This document shows, piece after piece, positions 34,087 through 48,097 of a DNA stretch of 64,000 nucleotides. The stretch is from positions 80,390 through 144,389 of the forward strand of contig JADJMH010000037.1 in the NCBI GenBank assembly GCA_016709675.1, in the 5' to 3' direction. Every line of letters starts with the position of its first letter. Positions within the stretch are counted from its first letter, which is position 1. This DNA is from Candidatus Accumulibacter proximus (GTDB lineage Bacteria > Pseudomonadota > Gammaproteobacteria > Burkholderiales > Rhodocyclaceae). The notes beneath the pieces were generated by a model. The model was given only the letters and a program-made list of their open reading frames with translations, was not told where the DNA came from and made no database searches. The position numbers and the translations under genes are program-made.

Positions 34087-37000
34087 TCAGAGCAGCGGCG
34101 CCAGCCAGCGCTGGGCCTCGGCAATACTGAAGCCGGCCCGCCGCGCCCAGTCTTCGATCTGGTCACGAGCGACCTTGCTGACGGCGAAATAGCGTGCTTG
34201 CGGGTGCGCCAGATAGAAGCCTGAAACCGCTGCCGCCGGCGTCATGGCAAACGACTCGGTCAAGCCCATGCCAGCGTTGTGCGGCGCATCGAGCAACTCG
34301 AACAGCGCGCGCTTCGCCGTATGATCGGGGCAGGCCGGATAACCGGGGGCTGGCCTGATGCCGCGGTATTCCTCGCGAATCAGCGCCGTGCGATCGAGTA
34401 CTTCGTCGCTGGCGTAACCCCAGTAGTCTCGTCGCACCTGTGCGTGCAGCCACTCGGCACAGGCTTCAGCCAGGCGGTCGGCGATCGCTTTCAACATGAT
34501 CGCATGGTAATCGTCATGGGCGGCGGCGAACTCCGCGAGCTTCGCCTCGATGCCAAAACCCGCGCCGACGGCAAATGCACCGATCCAGTCCGGCGTACCG
34601 CGTTCGGCAATGAAATCGCTCAGGCAATAGTGTGGCTTGCCTGCCGGCCGCTCCTGTTGCTGACGGAGGTTGTGCCAGCTCATCAATCGCTCGCTGCGCG
34701 CGTCGTCGGCATAGATCTCGACGTCGTCACCGACCGCGTTGGCCGGGAAGAGGCCGAACACGGCGTTGGCGCTCAACCACTTCTCGCTGACCACCTCTTG
34801 CAGCATCGCCTGCGCGTCGCTGAACACGGAACGTGCAGTCGGACCGACGACGGCATCGTCGAGGATCTTCGGGTAACTGCCGGCAAGATCCCATGTCTGG
34901 AAGAAAGGTGCCCAGTCGATGTATTCGGCCAGGGTCGCCAGATCAACCTCACGTAGCACATGGATGCCGGGTTTGCGCGGTGCCCTCGGTTGGTAACCCG
35001 CCTCGCCGTTCCAGGCAAAGCGGTTGCTCCGAGCGACGGCGAGCGGCACGAGTGTGATGCCCTTCTTGTTGGCGTGTTGCGCGCGCACCTTTTCGTAATC
35101 GGCGGCCAGCTCGGCCCGGAAACCAGCGGCGTGGTCGATCGACAGCAGACGCGTGACGACGCCAACCGCGCGCGAGGCATCCGGGACATAGACCACGGGT
35201 CCGGAGTAGTTCGGCGCGATCTTGATCGCCGTATGGGCGCGGCTGGTTGTGGCGCCACCGATCAGCAGCGGCACCGGCGGGCCGCCATCAGCGCCGCTGG
35301 CAAAACCCAGACGTTCCATCTCGGCCGCGACATGGCCCATTTCCTCCAGCGACGGCGTGATCAGGCCGGACAGGCCAACCGCCTGGGCGCCCTGTTCTCT
35401 CGCCGCATGCAGAATCCTGTCACAAGCGACCATCACGCCCAGATCGATCACTTCGTAGCCGTTGCAGCCGAGCACCACGCCGACGATGTTCTTGCCGATA
35501 TCGTGCACGTCGCCCTTGACCGTGGCGATGACGATCCGGCCCTTGCTGCTGACGCCGGTGCGCAGCTTTTCCGCCTCGATGAAAGGAATCAGGTGTGCTA
35601 CCGCCTGCTTCATAACACGTGCCGACTTGACCACCTGTGGCAGGAACATCTTGCCGGCGCCGAAGAGATCGCCCACGACGTTCATGCCGTTCATCAGGGG
35701 ACCTTCAATCACCGACAGGGGCGGCTTGCCGGCCGTGGTCAGCGCGGAGCGGCATTCCTCCGTGTCGGCGACAACGAAGTCGGTGATTCCCTTGACCAGG
35801 GCATGTGTCAGGCGTTCCTCTACTGGCAGTTCGCGCCAGCTGAGGTCGGGGCCGCTGTCCCTGGCCTTGCCCTCGCGGACGGTCTGGGCGAATTCGACCA
35901 GGGCTTCGCCGGCGTCCGGGCGGCGGTTGAGCACCACATCCTCGACCTTGTCGCGCAGGATCGGGTCAAGCTCGTCATAGACGCCGAGCATGCCGGCGTT
36001 GACGATGCCCATCGACAACCCGGCCTTGATCGCGTGGTAGAGGAACACGGTGTGGATCGCCTCGCGCACCGGATCGTTGCCGCGGAAGGAAAAGGAGACG
36101 TTGGAGACGCCACCGGAAATCTGCGCCCCCGGCAGGTTGGCGCGGATCCAGGCACAGGCTTCGATGAAGTCGACGGCATAGTTGTTGTGCTCTTCGATGC
36201 CGGTAGCAATGGCGAAGATGTTCGGGTCGAAGATGATGTCCTCGGGCGGGAAAGCCGCCTGCTCGGTTAGCAGCTGGTAGGCGCGAGCACAAATCTCCGT
36301 CTTGCGGGCATAGGTATCGGCCTGCCCTGCCTCGTCGAAGGCCATCACCACTACCGCCGCACCATAGCGCCGCGCCAGCCTGGCTTGACGAAGAAACTCG
36401 GCCTCGCCTTCCTTCATCGAAATCGAGTTTACGATGCCCTTGCCCTGGATGCACTTGAGGCCGGTCTCGATGATCTCCCACTTCGACGAGTCGATCATGA
36501 TCGGCACCCGCGAGATATCCGGCTCGCTGGCGATCAGCTTGAGAAAGCGATCCATCGCCGCCTTCGAATCGAGCATCGCCTCATCCATGTTGATGTCGAT
36601 CACCTGCGCGCCGTTTTCCACCTGCTGGCGGGCAACCGCCAGAGCATCGTCGAAGCGGCCTTCGAGTATCATCCGGGCGAAGGCCCGCGAGCCGGTGACG
36701 TTGGTCCGCTCGCCGACGTTGACGAACAGCGAGTCGCGGCCAACGTTGAACGGCTCGAGACCGGACAGACGCAGCTTCCTCTCCAGCAGCGGCACGCGGC
36801 GCGGTCTGACTCCGGCAACAGCATCGGCGATGGCGGCGATGTGCGCCGGTGAGGTGCCGCAGCAGCCACCAACGATATTGACGAAGCCTTTTGCCGCCCA
36901 GTCTGCGATCTCTGCCGCCAGCTGCTCCGGCGTTTCGTCGTAGCCGCCGAAAGCATTGGGCAGGCCGGCATTCGGGTGGGCCGAGACGAAGCAATCGCAG

Positions 37001-37794
37001 AGATGCGACAGCTCCTCGATGTGCTGCCGCAGCTCGCCGGCACCGAGCGCGCAGTTGAGACCGAAGCTGAGCGGACGGACGTGGTTCAGCGAGTTCCAGA
37101 AAGCCTCCGCGGTCTGCCCCGACAGCGTGCGGCCGGAAGCGTCGGTGATCGTGCCCGAGATCATCACCGGCCAGCGTCGACCAACCGCCTCGAAATGCTG
37201 CTCGAGGGCGAACAGGGCGGCCTTGGCGTTCAGCGTGTCGAAGACGGTTTCGACCAGCAGCATGTCGGCGCCGCCTTCGCAGAGCCCACGGATGGCTTCG
37301 GCGTAGGTGGCGACCAGCTCGTCGAAGCTGGTATTGCGGTAGCCGGGGTCGTTGACGTCCGGAGAGATCGACGCGGTGCGTGAAGTCGGTCCGAGAACGC
37401 CGGCGACGAAGCGCGGCTTGGCGGGGTTCCGGGCGGTAAAATCGTCGCAGACCGAGCGCGCCAGCTGGGCACCGGCAAAGTTCAGTTCATGGACGATGGC
37501 TTCGAGGTGGTAATCGGCCTGCGAAACTCTTGTCGAGTTGAAGGTGTTGGTCTCGATGATGTCCGCACCGGCCGCCAGGTAGTCGGCATGGACTGCCCGG
37601 ATGAGGTCGGGGCGGGTCAGCAGCAACAGATCATTGTTGCCCTTGAGGTCATGCGAGTGGGTGGCGAAGCGGCTGCCGCGGTAATCGGACTCCTGCAGAG
37701 CATGGCGCTGGATCATCGTGCCCATCGCCCCGTCGAGCACCAGAATGTGCTGTTTGAGACGGTCTGTCAGTTCGGCGCTACGGTCAGGCTGCAT
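34087..37794 (-). CDS. metH: Cobalamin-dependent methionine synthase
   Basis: This 1235-residue protein is the usual full length. Order: homocysteine-binding barrel with zinc Cys residues in GGCCGTSPAHI (about residue 310); pterin-binding domain (NVGERTNVTGSRAF, IDINMDEAMLDS); cobalamin-cap helices; B12 domain with DVHDIGKNI (about residue 765, His as lower ligand) and GLSGLITPSLEEM; and a C-terminal reactivation domain that binds SAM (IRPAPGYPACPDH). It transfers methyl from methyltetrahydrofolate to homocysteine. A terminator-like hairpin lies in the leader about 50 bp before the start, and an ISL3 copy lies further upstream. All domains are present. Confidence 0.97.
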   Translation of the reverse strand: MQPDRSAELTDRLKQHILVLDGAMGTMIQRHALQESDYRGSRFATHSHDLKGNNDLLLLTRPDLIRAVHADYLAAGADIIETNTFNSTRVSQADYHLEAIVHELNFAGAQLARSVCDDFTARNPAKPRFVAGVLGPTSRTASISPDVNDPGYRNTSFDELVATYAEAIRGLCEGGADMLLVETVFDTLNAKAALFALEQHFEAVGRRWPVMISGTITDASGRTLSGQTAEAFWNSLNHVRPLSFGLNCALGAGELRQHIEELSHLCDCFVSAHPNAGLPNAFGGYDETPEQLAAEIADWAAKGFVNIVGGCCGTSPAHIAAIADAVAGVRPRRVPLLERKLRLSGLEPFNVGRDSLFVNVGERTNVTGSRAFARMILEGRFDDALAVARQQVENGAQVIDINMDEAMLDSKAAMDRFLKLIASEPDISRVPIMIDSSKWEIIETGLKCIQGKGIVNSISMKEGEAEFLRQARLARRYGAAVVVMAFDEAGQADTYARKTEICARAYQLLTEQAAFPPEDIIFDPNIFAIATGIEEHNNYAVDFIEACAWIRANLPGAQISGGVSNVSFSFRGNDPVREAIHTVFLYHAIKAGLSMGIVNAGMLGVYDELDPILRDKVEDVVLNRRPDAGEALVEFAQTVREGKARDSGPDLSWRELPVEERLTHALVKGITDFVVADTEECRSALTTAGKPPLSVIEGPLMNGMNVVGDLFGAGKMFLPQVVKSARVMKQAVAHLIPFIEAEKLRTGVSSKGRIVIATVKGDVHDIGKNIVGVVLGCNGYEVIDLGVMVACDRILHAAREQGAQAVGLSGLITPSLEEMGHVAAEMERLGFASGADGGPPVPLLIGGATTSRAHTAIKIAPNYSGPVVYVPDASRAVGVVTRLLSIDHAAGFRAELAADYEKVRAQHANKKGITLVPLAVARSNRFAWNGEAGYQPRAPRKPGIHVLREVDLATLAEYIDWAPFFQTWDLAGSYPKILDDAVVGPTARSVFSDAQAMLQEVVSEKWLSANAVFGLFPANAVGDDVEIYADDARSERLMSWHNLRQQQERPAGKPHYCLSDFIAERGTPDWIGAFAVGAGFGIEAKLAEFAAAHDDYHAIMLKAIADRLAEACAEWLHAQVRRDYWGYASDEVLDRTALIREEYRGIRPAPGYPACPDHTAKRALFELLDAPHNAGMGLTESFAMTPAAAVSGFYLAHPQARYFAVSKVARDQIEDWARRAGFSIAEAQRWLAPLL

Positions 37795-37841
37795 GGATCT
37801 TCCTTCGCTTCTTCACGCGTCTGGTGTCGCTAGGGCGAAAC

Positions 37842-37873
37842 AAAAAAACCCGTCGGCGCAAAGCTCGACGGGT
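37842..37873 (-). terminator. Hairpin terminator / possible attenuator in the metH leader
   Basis: On the minus strand, ACCCGTCG pairs with CGACGGGT around a 10-nt loop, followed by seven T, 48 bp before the metH start. It lies in the direction of metH transcription, so it could either end upstream transcripts or act as an attenuator. A TTGACA is visible upstream at about 37926-37931, with no ideal -10. I did not find B12-box, SAM-I or SAH-riboswitch signatures. Confidence 0.6.
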
Positions 37874-38024
37874 CTCGGTGGGGCCTCGCTTTAGCGGAAT
37901 TTCTAACGCGCCCGCAATCTCTTGATGTCAAATCGGCGCCGACCCCGGATCAGTCCAAGGCGAGCGCGCGAATCTACCCGCCTGGGAATTCATTGTCAAT
38001 ACTGGCGGCTGGGCGTCTTCTGAG

Positions 38025-39418
38025 GGCTCTATGCCGTTTCGTGTGGAAACGGACGAGAGGCGTGTGGTTTGAGGGGGAGGTGATGTCAAGGGCGGACGCA
38101 GTCCGGGCGTAGCCGGACCCTTTACATCGCTCCCCTGCACCTTCCTCTTTGCCGAGGAGGCGTCTGCCGGCCTCGGCATGGAGGACAATGGCGGCCTTTC
38201 CTCTTCCGACCGGTTCCTCGCGATTGAAACGCTGTTCACCAGGCCTGGCCCGTCGCGCCTGGCAGGTGGATCAGTGACCTTTACACCGAGGCTGGACGGA
38301 TCGACTTCCAGGTGAAGTTCGGCGCGGCCAGTCATGCCTGTCCGCCTGTGGAGCAGCGGCGCAGCTGCAACCGCTTGGCGCGCTCCTGGCGGCATCTGGA
38401 TTTCTTCGAGTACGAAGCCCATCTGCATGCCGAGGTACCGCGAGTCGCCTGTACCGACTGTGGCAAGGTGACGCAAATCCCTGTGCCCTGGGCGCGAAGG
38501 GAGTCATTTCACGCTGTTGTTCGAGGCGTTGACGCTGATGCTGGCACCGACCATGTCGGTACTGGCGGCGGGCCGGGTGCTGCGCGTTCGCAGTCCCAGA
38601 CTGTGGCGCGTCATCGAGCATCGTGGCGCAGGCGCGCGCCAAGGAGAGTCATGCCGAGGTTCGTGCCGTCGGCGTCGATGAGACCGCCAGTAAGCGCGGC
38701 CAGACGTACATCGCTGTTTTCCATGATCTTGATGCGCCACGTCTGCTGTTTGCCACGCCCGGTCGAGATAAGGCACGCTGGGAATTCGCCAGCGTCTCGC
38801 CAGCATGGCGGCCAACCGAGCGCGCGATTTGAGCATGGACGGGTGCTTTGGGGGCGCCGCCGAGCACTTTTCGAGGCCAAGGTCTGCTTGACCGCTTTCA
38901 CGTGGTCGCTCTGAGCAGCAAGGCGCTGGACGAGGTGCGCCGGGCCGAGGTCAAAGTGAACCGAACAAGGGCACCCGCTGGCCTGCAAAAGAACCCGCCG
39001 ACTGGACCGTCAAGCAAACCCAGACCATGCACTGGCGCAGCGCTGAATCTCAAGACCGCACGCGCTGGCGCTCAAGGAAGCGTTGGCGCGATCTATGCCG
39101 GCCACGACGCCTGATGAGGCGCCCCTCTTCAAACGCTGGCTGAGTTGGGCCAGTCGCTGCCGACTCGAACCCTTCAAGCGCCTCGGCAGGACCATCACCA
39201 AGCATCTTCCGGGCGTACTCAATGGCTTCCAGGCCGGCAAACACAATGCCCCGTCAGGCCATGAATCGGGCGCTTCAGGAGGCGAGACCGCGCCCGCGGC
39301 TATCGCCGCGTCGAAAACTTCATCGCCATGGCCTACCTCGTCGCTGGAAAACTTACCCATTTGCCCGCCCCTCCCTTCGCCCGTTTCCTCCCCATTCCAC
39401 ACGGAACGGACTAAACCC
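38025..39418 (+). mobile_element. ISL3-family element, copy C (1394 bp)
   Basis: Left end is GGCTCTATGCCGTTTCGTG and the right end is the complement of GGGTTTAGTCCGTTCCGTG. It is flanked by the 8-bp duplication CTTCTGAG at 38017-38024 and 39419-39426. It is inserted between metH (divergent, minus) and pntB, with the transposase on the plus strand. Excision leaves only intergenic DNA, so no gene is broken here, but the metH upstream region is displaced. Confidence 0.92.
38189..39414 (+). pseudogene. ISL3 transposase, frameshifted (copy C)
   Basis: Pieces are WRHLDFFEYEAHLHAEVPRVAC with CTDCGKVTQIP (38312 onward), then EVRAVGVDETASKRGQT and FHDLDAPRLLFATPGRDKA in a second frame. ITKHLPGVLNGFQAGKHN is in a third. 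The ATG used in copy A is changed to GCG. Multiple indels; inactive as given. Confidence 0.82.
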
Positions 39419-39498
39419 CTTCTGAGCCGGGGACTCGCCATCGATCGGCAGTCCCGCCCAGACCCGCAGAGCAGTCTATGCACCGCCATCGGTCGGCT

Positions 39499-39524
39499 GG
39501 ACACCCTTCGGCGGCAGGGTGTCC
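39499..39524 (-). terminator. Stem-loop downstream of pntB
   Basis: A perfect 9-bp stem GGACACCCT/AGGGTGTCC with an 8-nt loop lies 17 bp after the pntB stop. It lacks a T-run, so it may stabilise or end the pntAB mRNA with Rho. Confidence 0.45.
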
Positions 39525-39540
39525 AAGGGCACACCGCGGA

Positions 39541-40962
39541 TCAGCTCTTCAGAGCAACCAGCACTTCGTCAAGCATCTTCTTCGCATCGCCGAACAGCAT
39601 GCGGTTGTTGTCCTTGTAAAAGAGCGGGTTGTCCACCCCGGCATAGCCGGAGGCCATGGAGCGCTTCATGACGATCGACGTCTTTGCCTTCCAGACTTCG
39701 AGTACCGGCATGCCGGCGATTGGGCTGCTCGGGTCATCCTGAGCGGCTGGATTGACGATGTCGTTGGCCCCGATGATCATCGCAACGTCAGTATGCGGAA
39801 AATCATCGTTGAGTTCGTCCATCTCCTGCACGATGTCGTAAGGCACCTTGGCTTCGGCGAGCAGCACGTTCATGTGGCCGGGCATGCGGCCCGCCACCGG
39901 ATGGATTCCGAAGCGGACGTTGACCCCCTTCTCGCGTAGCAGGCGGGTGATCTCGTAGACCGTGTGCTGCGCCTGGGCCACCGCCATGCCATAGCCCGGG
40001 ACGATGATCACGTTCTTCGCCTCGCGCAGCAGCTCGGCCGTGTCTGACGCAATGATCGGCACGACCTCGCCGGCGGGCTGGGCACCGCCGGCTGCCGCCG
40101 GCGTTCCGCCGGTGGTGCCGAAGCCGCCGGCGATGACGCTGATGAAGTGCCGGTTCATGGCCGCACACATGATGTACGAGAGGATCGCGCCGCTCGATCC
40201 GACCAGTGCCCCGGTGACGATCAGCAGGTCGTTGGAGAGCATGAAACCAGTGGCCGCTGCCGCCCAGCCAGAGTAGCTGTTCAACATCGAGACCACCACC
40301 GGCATGTCGGCACCGCCGATCGCCATCACCATGTGGATACCGAAGAGCAGCGCTATCACCGTCATCACCACCAGCGGAATCATGCCGTCGCTGATCGAAT
40401 GGGCGTTGAGGAACTCGCGCCCGAAGTAGATGACGATCAGCAGACCGGCGAGATTGATCCAGTGGCGGGCCGGCAGGAGTAGCGGATTGCCTGAGACCTT
40501 GCCGGAGAGTTTGCCGAAAGCAATGACCGAGCCAGAGAAGGTCACCGCCCCGATCAGGATGCCGAGGTAGATCTCGACTTCGTGGATGGTCTTTTCGACG
40601 CCGCTCATCTGCGCTGAAGCGGCCGGGTCGATGTAGTTGGCAAAACCGACCAGCATCGCCGCGAGGCCGACCATGCTGTGCATCAACGCGACCAGTTCGG
40701 GCATTTGCGTCATCTGGACGGTGCGCGCCGCATAGACACCGATGCCCGCGCCAACCACCATGGCCGCGATGATCCACGCATAACCGGTGCTGCTCACGTG
40801 CGGGCCGAAGACCGTCGCGAGAACGGCGATGGTCATGCCGACGATACCGTACAGATTGCCGCGCCGGGAAGTTTCCGGATTGCTCAGGCCGCCGAGGCAG
40901 AGAATGAAAAGGATGGTTGCTCCGAGATAGGAGACCGTTGCCAGGCTTTCAGACATGATCAT
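39541..40962 (-). CDS. pntB: NAD(P) transhydrogenase subunit beta
   Basis: This 473-residue protein starts 7 bp after the pntA stop, with AAGGAAG as the ribosome-binding site. The first about 260 residues hold eight or nine membrane helices (domain II). The C-terminal about 180 residues are the NADP(H)-binding domain III with VPGYGMAVAQAQH, GIHPVAGRMPGHMNVLLAEA, MIIGANDIVNPAA and GYAGVDNPLFY. With PntA it couples proton entry to hydride transfer from NADH to NADP+, supplying NADPH, for example for glutamate synthase. Confidence 0.96.
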   Translation of the reverse strand: MIMSESLATVSYLGATILFILCLGGLSNPETSRRGNLYGIVGMTIAVLATVFGPHVSSTGYAWIIAAMVVGAGIGVYAARTVQMTQMPELVALMHSMVGLAAMLVGFANYIDPAASAQMSGVEKTIHEVEIYLGILIGAVTFSGSVIAFGKLSGKVSGNPLLLPARHWINLAGLLIVIYFGREFLNAHSISDGMIPLVVMTVIALLFGIHMVMAIGGADMPVVVSMLNSYSGWAAAATGFMLSNDLLIVTGALVGSSGAILSYIMCAAMNRHFISVIAGGFGTTGGTPAAAGGAQPAGEVVPIIASDTAELLREAKNVIIVPGYGMAVAQAQHTVYEITRLLREKGVNVRFGIHPVAGRMPGHMNVLLAEAKVPYDIVQEMDELNDDFPHTDVAMIIGANDIVNPAAQDDPSSPIAGMPVLEVWKAKTSIVMKRSMASGYAGVDNPLFYKDNNRMLFGDAKKMLDEVLVALKS

Positions 40963-40969
40963 CGCTTCC

Positions 40970-42565
40970 TTATTTGCGGAACATCGCCAGCATGCGCTGG
41001 GTTACGGCGAAGCCGCCGAACATGTTGATTGTCGCCAGGATGATGGCGCCTACCGCCAGCCAGCGTATCCAGGCGTCGGGACGATCAAGCCCCGTTCCAA
41101 GGGGGGGGGAGATCTGCACCAGCGCGCCGATGGCGATGATGCTGCTGATCGCATTGGTGACGCTCATCAGCGGCGTATGCAGCGCCGGCGTGACATTCCA
41201 CACCACCATGTAACCGACGAAGCAGGCCAGCACGAAGACCGTGAAGTGACCGAGGAAAGCCGGCGGCGCGCCCGCCCCAATGAACCAGAAGATCAGGGCG
41301 CCAGCGGCGAACAGTAGGCCGACGGCGGTCGCCGAGGCGGGTGCGCTGCCCTTGCCGTGCCCCCCCGACTTCTTGGCAGCGACCACCGGTCTGGCCGCAG
41401 CAGCAGGTGCCGCGGCTGGCGCAGCCGACAGCTTGGGCGCCGGGGGCGGCCAAGTGACATTGCCGTCCTTGACTACAGTCAGGCCGCGGATGGCTTCGTC
41501 TTCCATGTTGACGTCGATCGTGCCATCCTTGGTCTTGCACAGTTCCTCGGCGAGGCGGAACAGGTTGGTGCCGTACAGCGTCGACGACTGCCGCGCCAAG
41601 CGGCTGACGAGGTCGGTATAGCCGATGATGGTGACGTTGTGCTTCACCACTGCCTGACCAGGCTCGGTCAGCTCGCAGTTGCCGCCCTGTTCGGCGGCCA
41701 TGTCGACGATTACGCTGCCTGGTTTCATTGAGCGCACCATCTCGGCGGTGATCAGCCTGGGCGCCGGCTTGCCAGGAATCAGCGCGGTGGTGATGATGAT
41801 GTCCACCTCCCGGGCTTGCTTGGCGTACATGTCGCGCTGGGCTTTCTGAAAGCCCTCGCTCATCACCTTCGCGTAACCGCCGCCGCCGGAACCTTCTTCC
41901 TCGTAATCAACCTTGACGAATTCACCGCCCAGCGACGCGACCTGATCGGCCACTTCGGCACGCGTGTCGTTGGCGCGAACGATGGCGCCGAGGTTGGCGG
42001 CAGTGCCAATCGCCGCCAGGCCGGCGACGCCAGCACCGGCAATGAAGACCTTGGCCGGCGGAACCTTGCCAGCCGCCGTGATCTGGCCGTTGAAGAAGCG
42101 ACCGAAGGCGTTGGCGGCCTCGATGACAGCGCGGTAGCCGGCGACGCCAGCCTGGGAGGTCAACGCGTCCATCTTCTGGGCGCGCGAGAGCGTGCGCGGC
42201 AGCGAGTCGATGGCCAGCACGGTCGCCTTGCGCGCAGCGAGTTGCTGCAGAAGCTCGGGGTTCTGGGCCGGCCAGATGAAGCTCACCAGAGTGCCCCCTT
42301 CGCGCATCAGGCCAACTTCCTCCGACGACGGGCCCCGTACCTTGAAAATGATATCCGAAGACGACCATAGCCTGGCCACATCGGCGACAATCTCGGCGCC
42401 GGCAGCGCGATAGGCGTCGTCCGATATATTGGCCGCATCGCCAGCGCCCGATTCGACGGCGACAGCGAAGCCCAGCTTGATCAGCTTCTCAACGACTTCA
42501 GGTACGGTCGCAACCCGCTTTTCCCCGGCTGCAGTCTCTCTTGGAACTCCGATTGTTAACGGCAT
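40970..42565 (-). CDS. pntA: NAD(P) transhydrogenase subunit alpha
   Basis: This protein has 531 residues from ATG 42565 behind GGAGGGCAAT; an upstream in-frame ATG overlaps that site. The N-terminal domain I binds NAD(H): MPLTIGVPRETAAGEKRVA, VFIAGAGVAGLAAIGTAANLGA and VDMAAEQGGNCE. An Ala/Pro/Lys linker at about 385-415 leads to four C-terminal membrane helices. The soluble and membrane parts are fused as in Escherichia coli, not split into PntAA/PntAB. A run of eight or so G/C at 41101 is genuine coding (SPPLG). It forms an operon with pntB. Confidence 0.96.
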   Translation of the reverse strand: MPLTIGVPRETAAGEKRVATVPEVVEKLIKLGFAVAVESGAGDAANISDDAYRAAGAEIVADVARLWSSSDIIFKVRGPSSEEVGLMREGGTLVSFIWPAQNPELLQQLAARKATVLAIDSLPRTLSRAQKMDALTSQAGVAGYRAVIEAANAFGRFFNGQITAAGKVPPAKVFIAGAGVAGLAAIGTAANLGAIVRANDTRAEVADQVASLGGEFVKVDYEEEGSGGGGYAKVMSEGFQKAQRDMYAKQAREVDIIITTALIPGKPAPRLITAEMVRSMKPGSVIVDMAAEQGGNCELTEPGQAVVKHNVTIIGYTDLVSRLARQSSTLYGTNLFRLAEELCKTKDGTIDVNMEDEAIRGLTVVKDGNVTWPPPAPKLSAAPAAAPAAAARPVVAAKKSGGHGKGSAPASATAVGLLFAAGALIFWFIGAGAPPAFLGHFTVFVLACFVGYMVVWNVTPALHTPLMSVTNAISSIIAIGALVQISPPLGTGLDRPDAWIRWLAVGAIILATINMFGGFAVTQRMLAMFRK

Positions 42566-43280
42566 ATTGCCCTCCATTACTGATTTCCTGTCTCTGCATC
42601 ATTCAAACCGCTCCGCCCATCGCGGAAGCCCGCTTGTGCACAAGCAGCGAAATCGCAATTCGCCGCTCGGCTGTCGTCTCTTATTCACTGAAATATCTCG
42701 TCCGCCATTCGCCGGATCAGGGAAATCTGGCCAGCTTCCGGCGGTTGTTTGGTGCCTTCAGGTGTTGGTGTAGCAGCTTATCACAAGCCCCGGGCGCACT
42801 TTAACGCAAAACTCGCGCCAGCGACTCGTGAGTGTGGTGCAGTACGCTGCCGAAGGGCCTGCCGTCGGCACGAATGGCCGCTCGGTAGTTCTCAACAGGG
42901 GTGCAGGCCGAGCCCGGCTGATCCTCCGCATAAAATAGTGCGCAGGCGCGTCCGCTCAATTTGCTTGATGCGCGACTGACAGGAGCGCATGATTTCGTTA
43001 TCGAACATGCCCTTCAGATTGGAGTTCGAGTCCCCTTGGTGCCGGCGATGGCCAGGCCGCTCGTTTTGGCGACCACAGCGCCGCCTTACTCGGCTGGCAG
43101 TCCGACGACGTTGGCGCTGCCGGGTCCGGGACAGTGGCGGGCGCGCACATTCGGGCATGGCATTTGCTTTGCAGCTAAACTGAGCGGCCACGCTTCTGTG
43201 GACCCGCGCAGGAGCTTGAAGCGCCTCGTTCTGGTGCCAAAGCGACGATCTGGCGCACTTTTGTGGTGCGGCGCAGCATC
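42566..43280. other. Intergenic region between divergent pntA and gltB
   Basis: This stretch of about 715 bp has no recognisable gene. It should hold the pntA promoter; the gltB promoter lies at its right end (43281-43309). Short reading frames here have no family resemblance. Confidence 0.5.
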
Positions 43281-43309
43281 TTGAATGGCCCCACCTTTCA
43301 GGGTATAGT
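43281..43309 (+). promoter_or_regulatory. Sigma-70 promoter for gltBD
   Basis: A -35 TTGAAT (43281-43286) and a -10 TATAGT (43304-43309) are separated by exactly 17 bp. The predicted transcript would start near 43316, giving a leader of about 100 nt before the gltB ATG. Confidence 0.6.
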
Positions 43310-43418
43310 CGCCCGTCCCCGGGGATCGGCCGGTCGCTCGCCTTGGCGTCCGGCTGCTGCCGTTTCCGCGAGCGGTCGCATGGGTGCCGCGTCTTTGTTT
43401 AGTGAGGATTCAAGAGTG

Positions 43419-48095
<4,677 letters not shown>

Positions 48096-48097
48096 CA

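Noticed and set aside
34279..36852. Long plus-strand open frames opposite metH
   Set aside because: They are antisense shadows of GC-rich metH codons with no motifs; the minus-strand protein is unambiguous.
37842..38010. SAM, SAH or cobalamin riboswitch upstream of metH
   Set aside because: None of the signature boxes of these classes could be located; only the terminator hairpin is supported.
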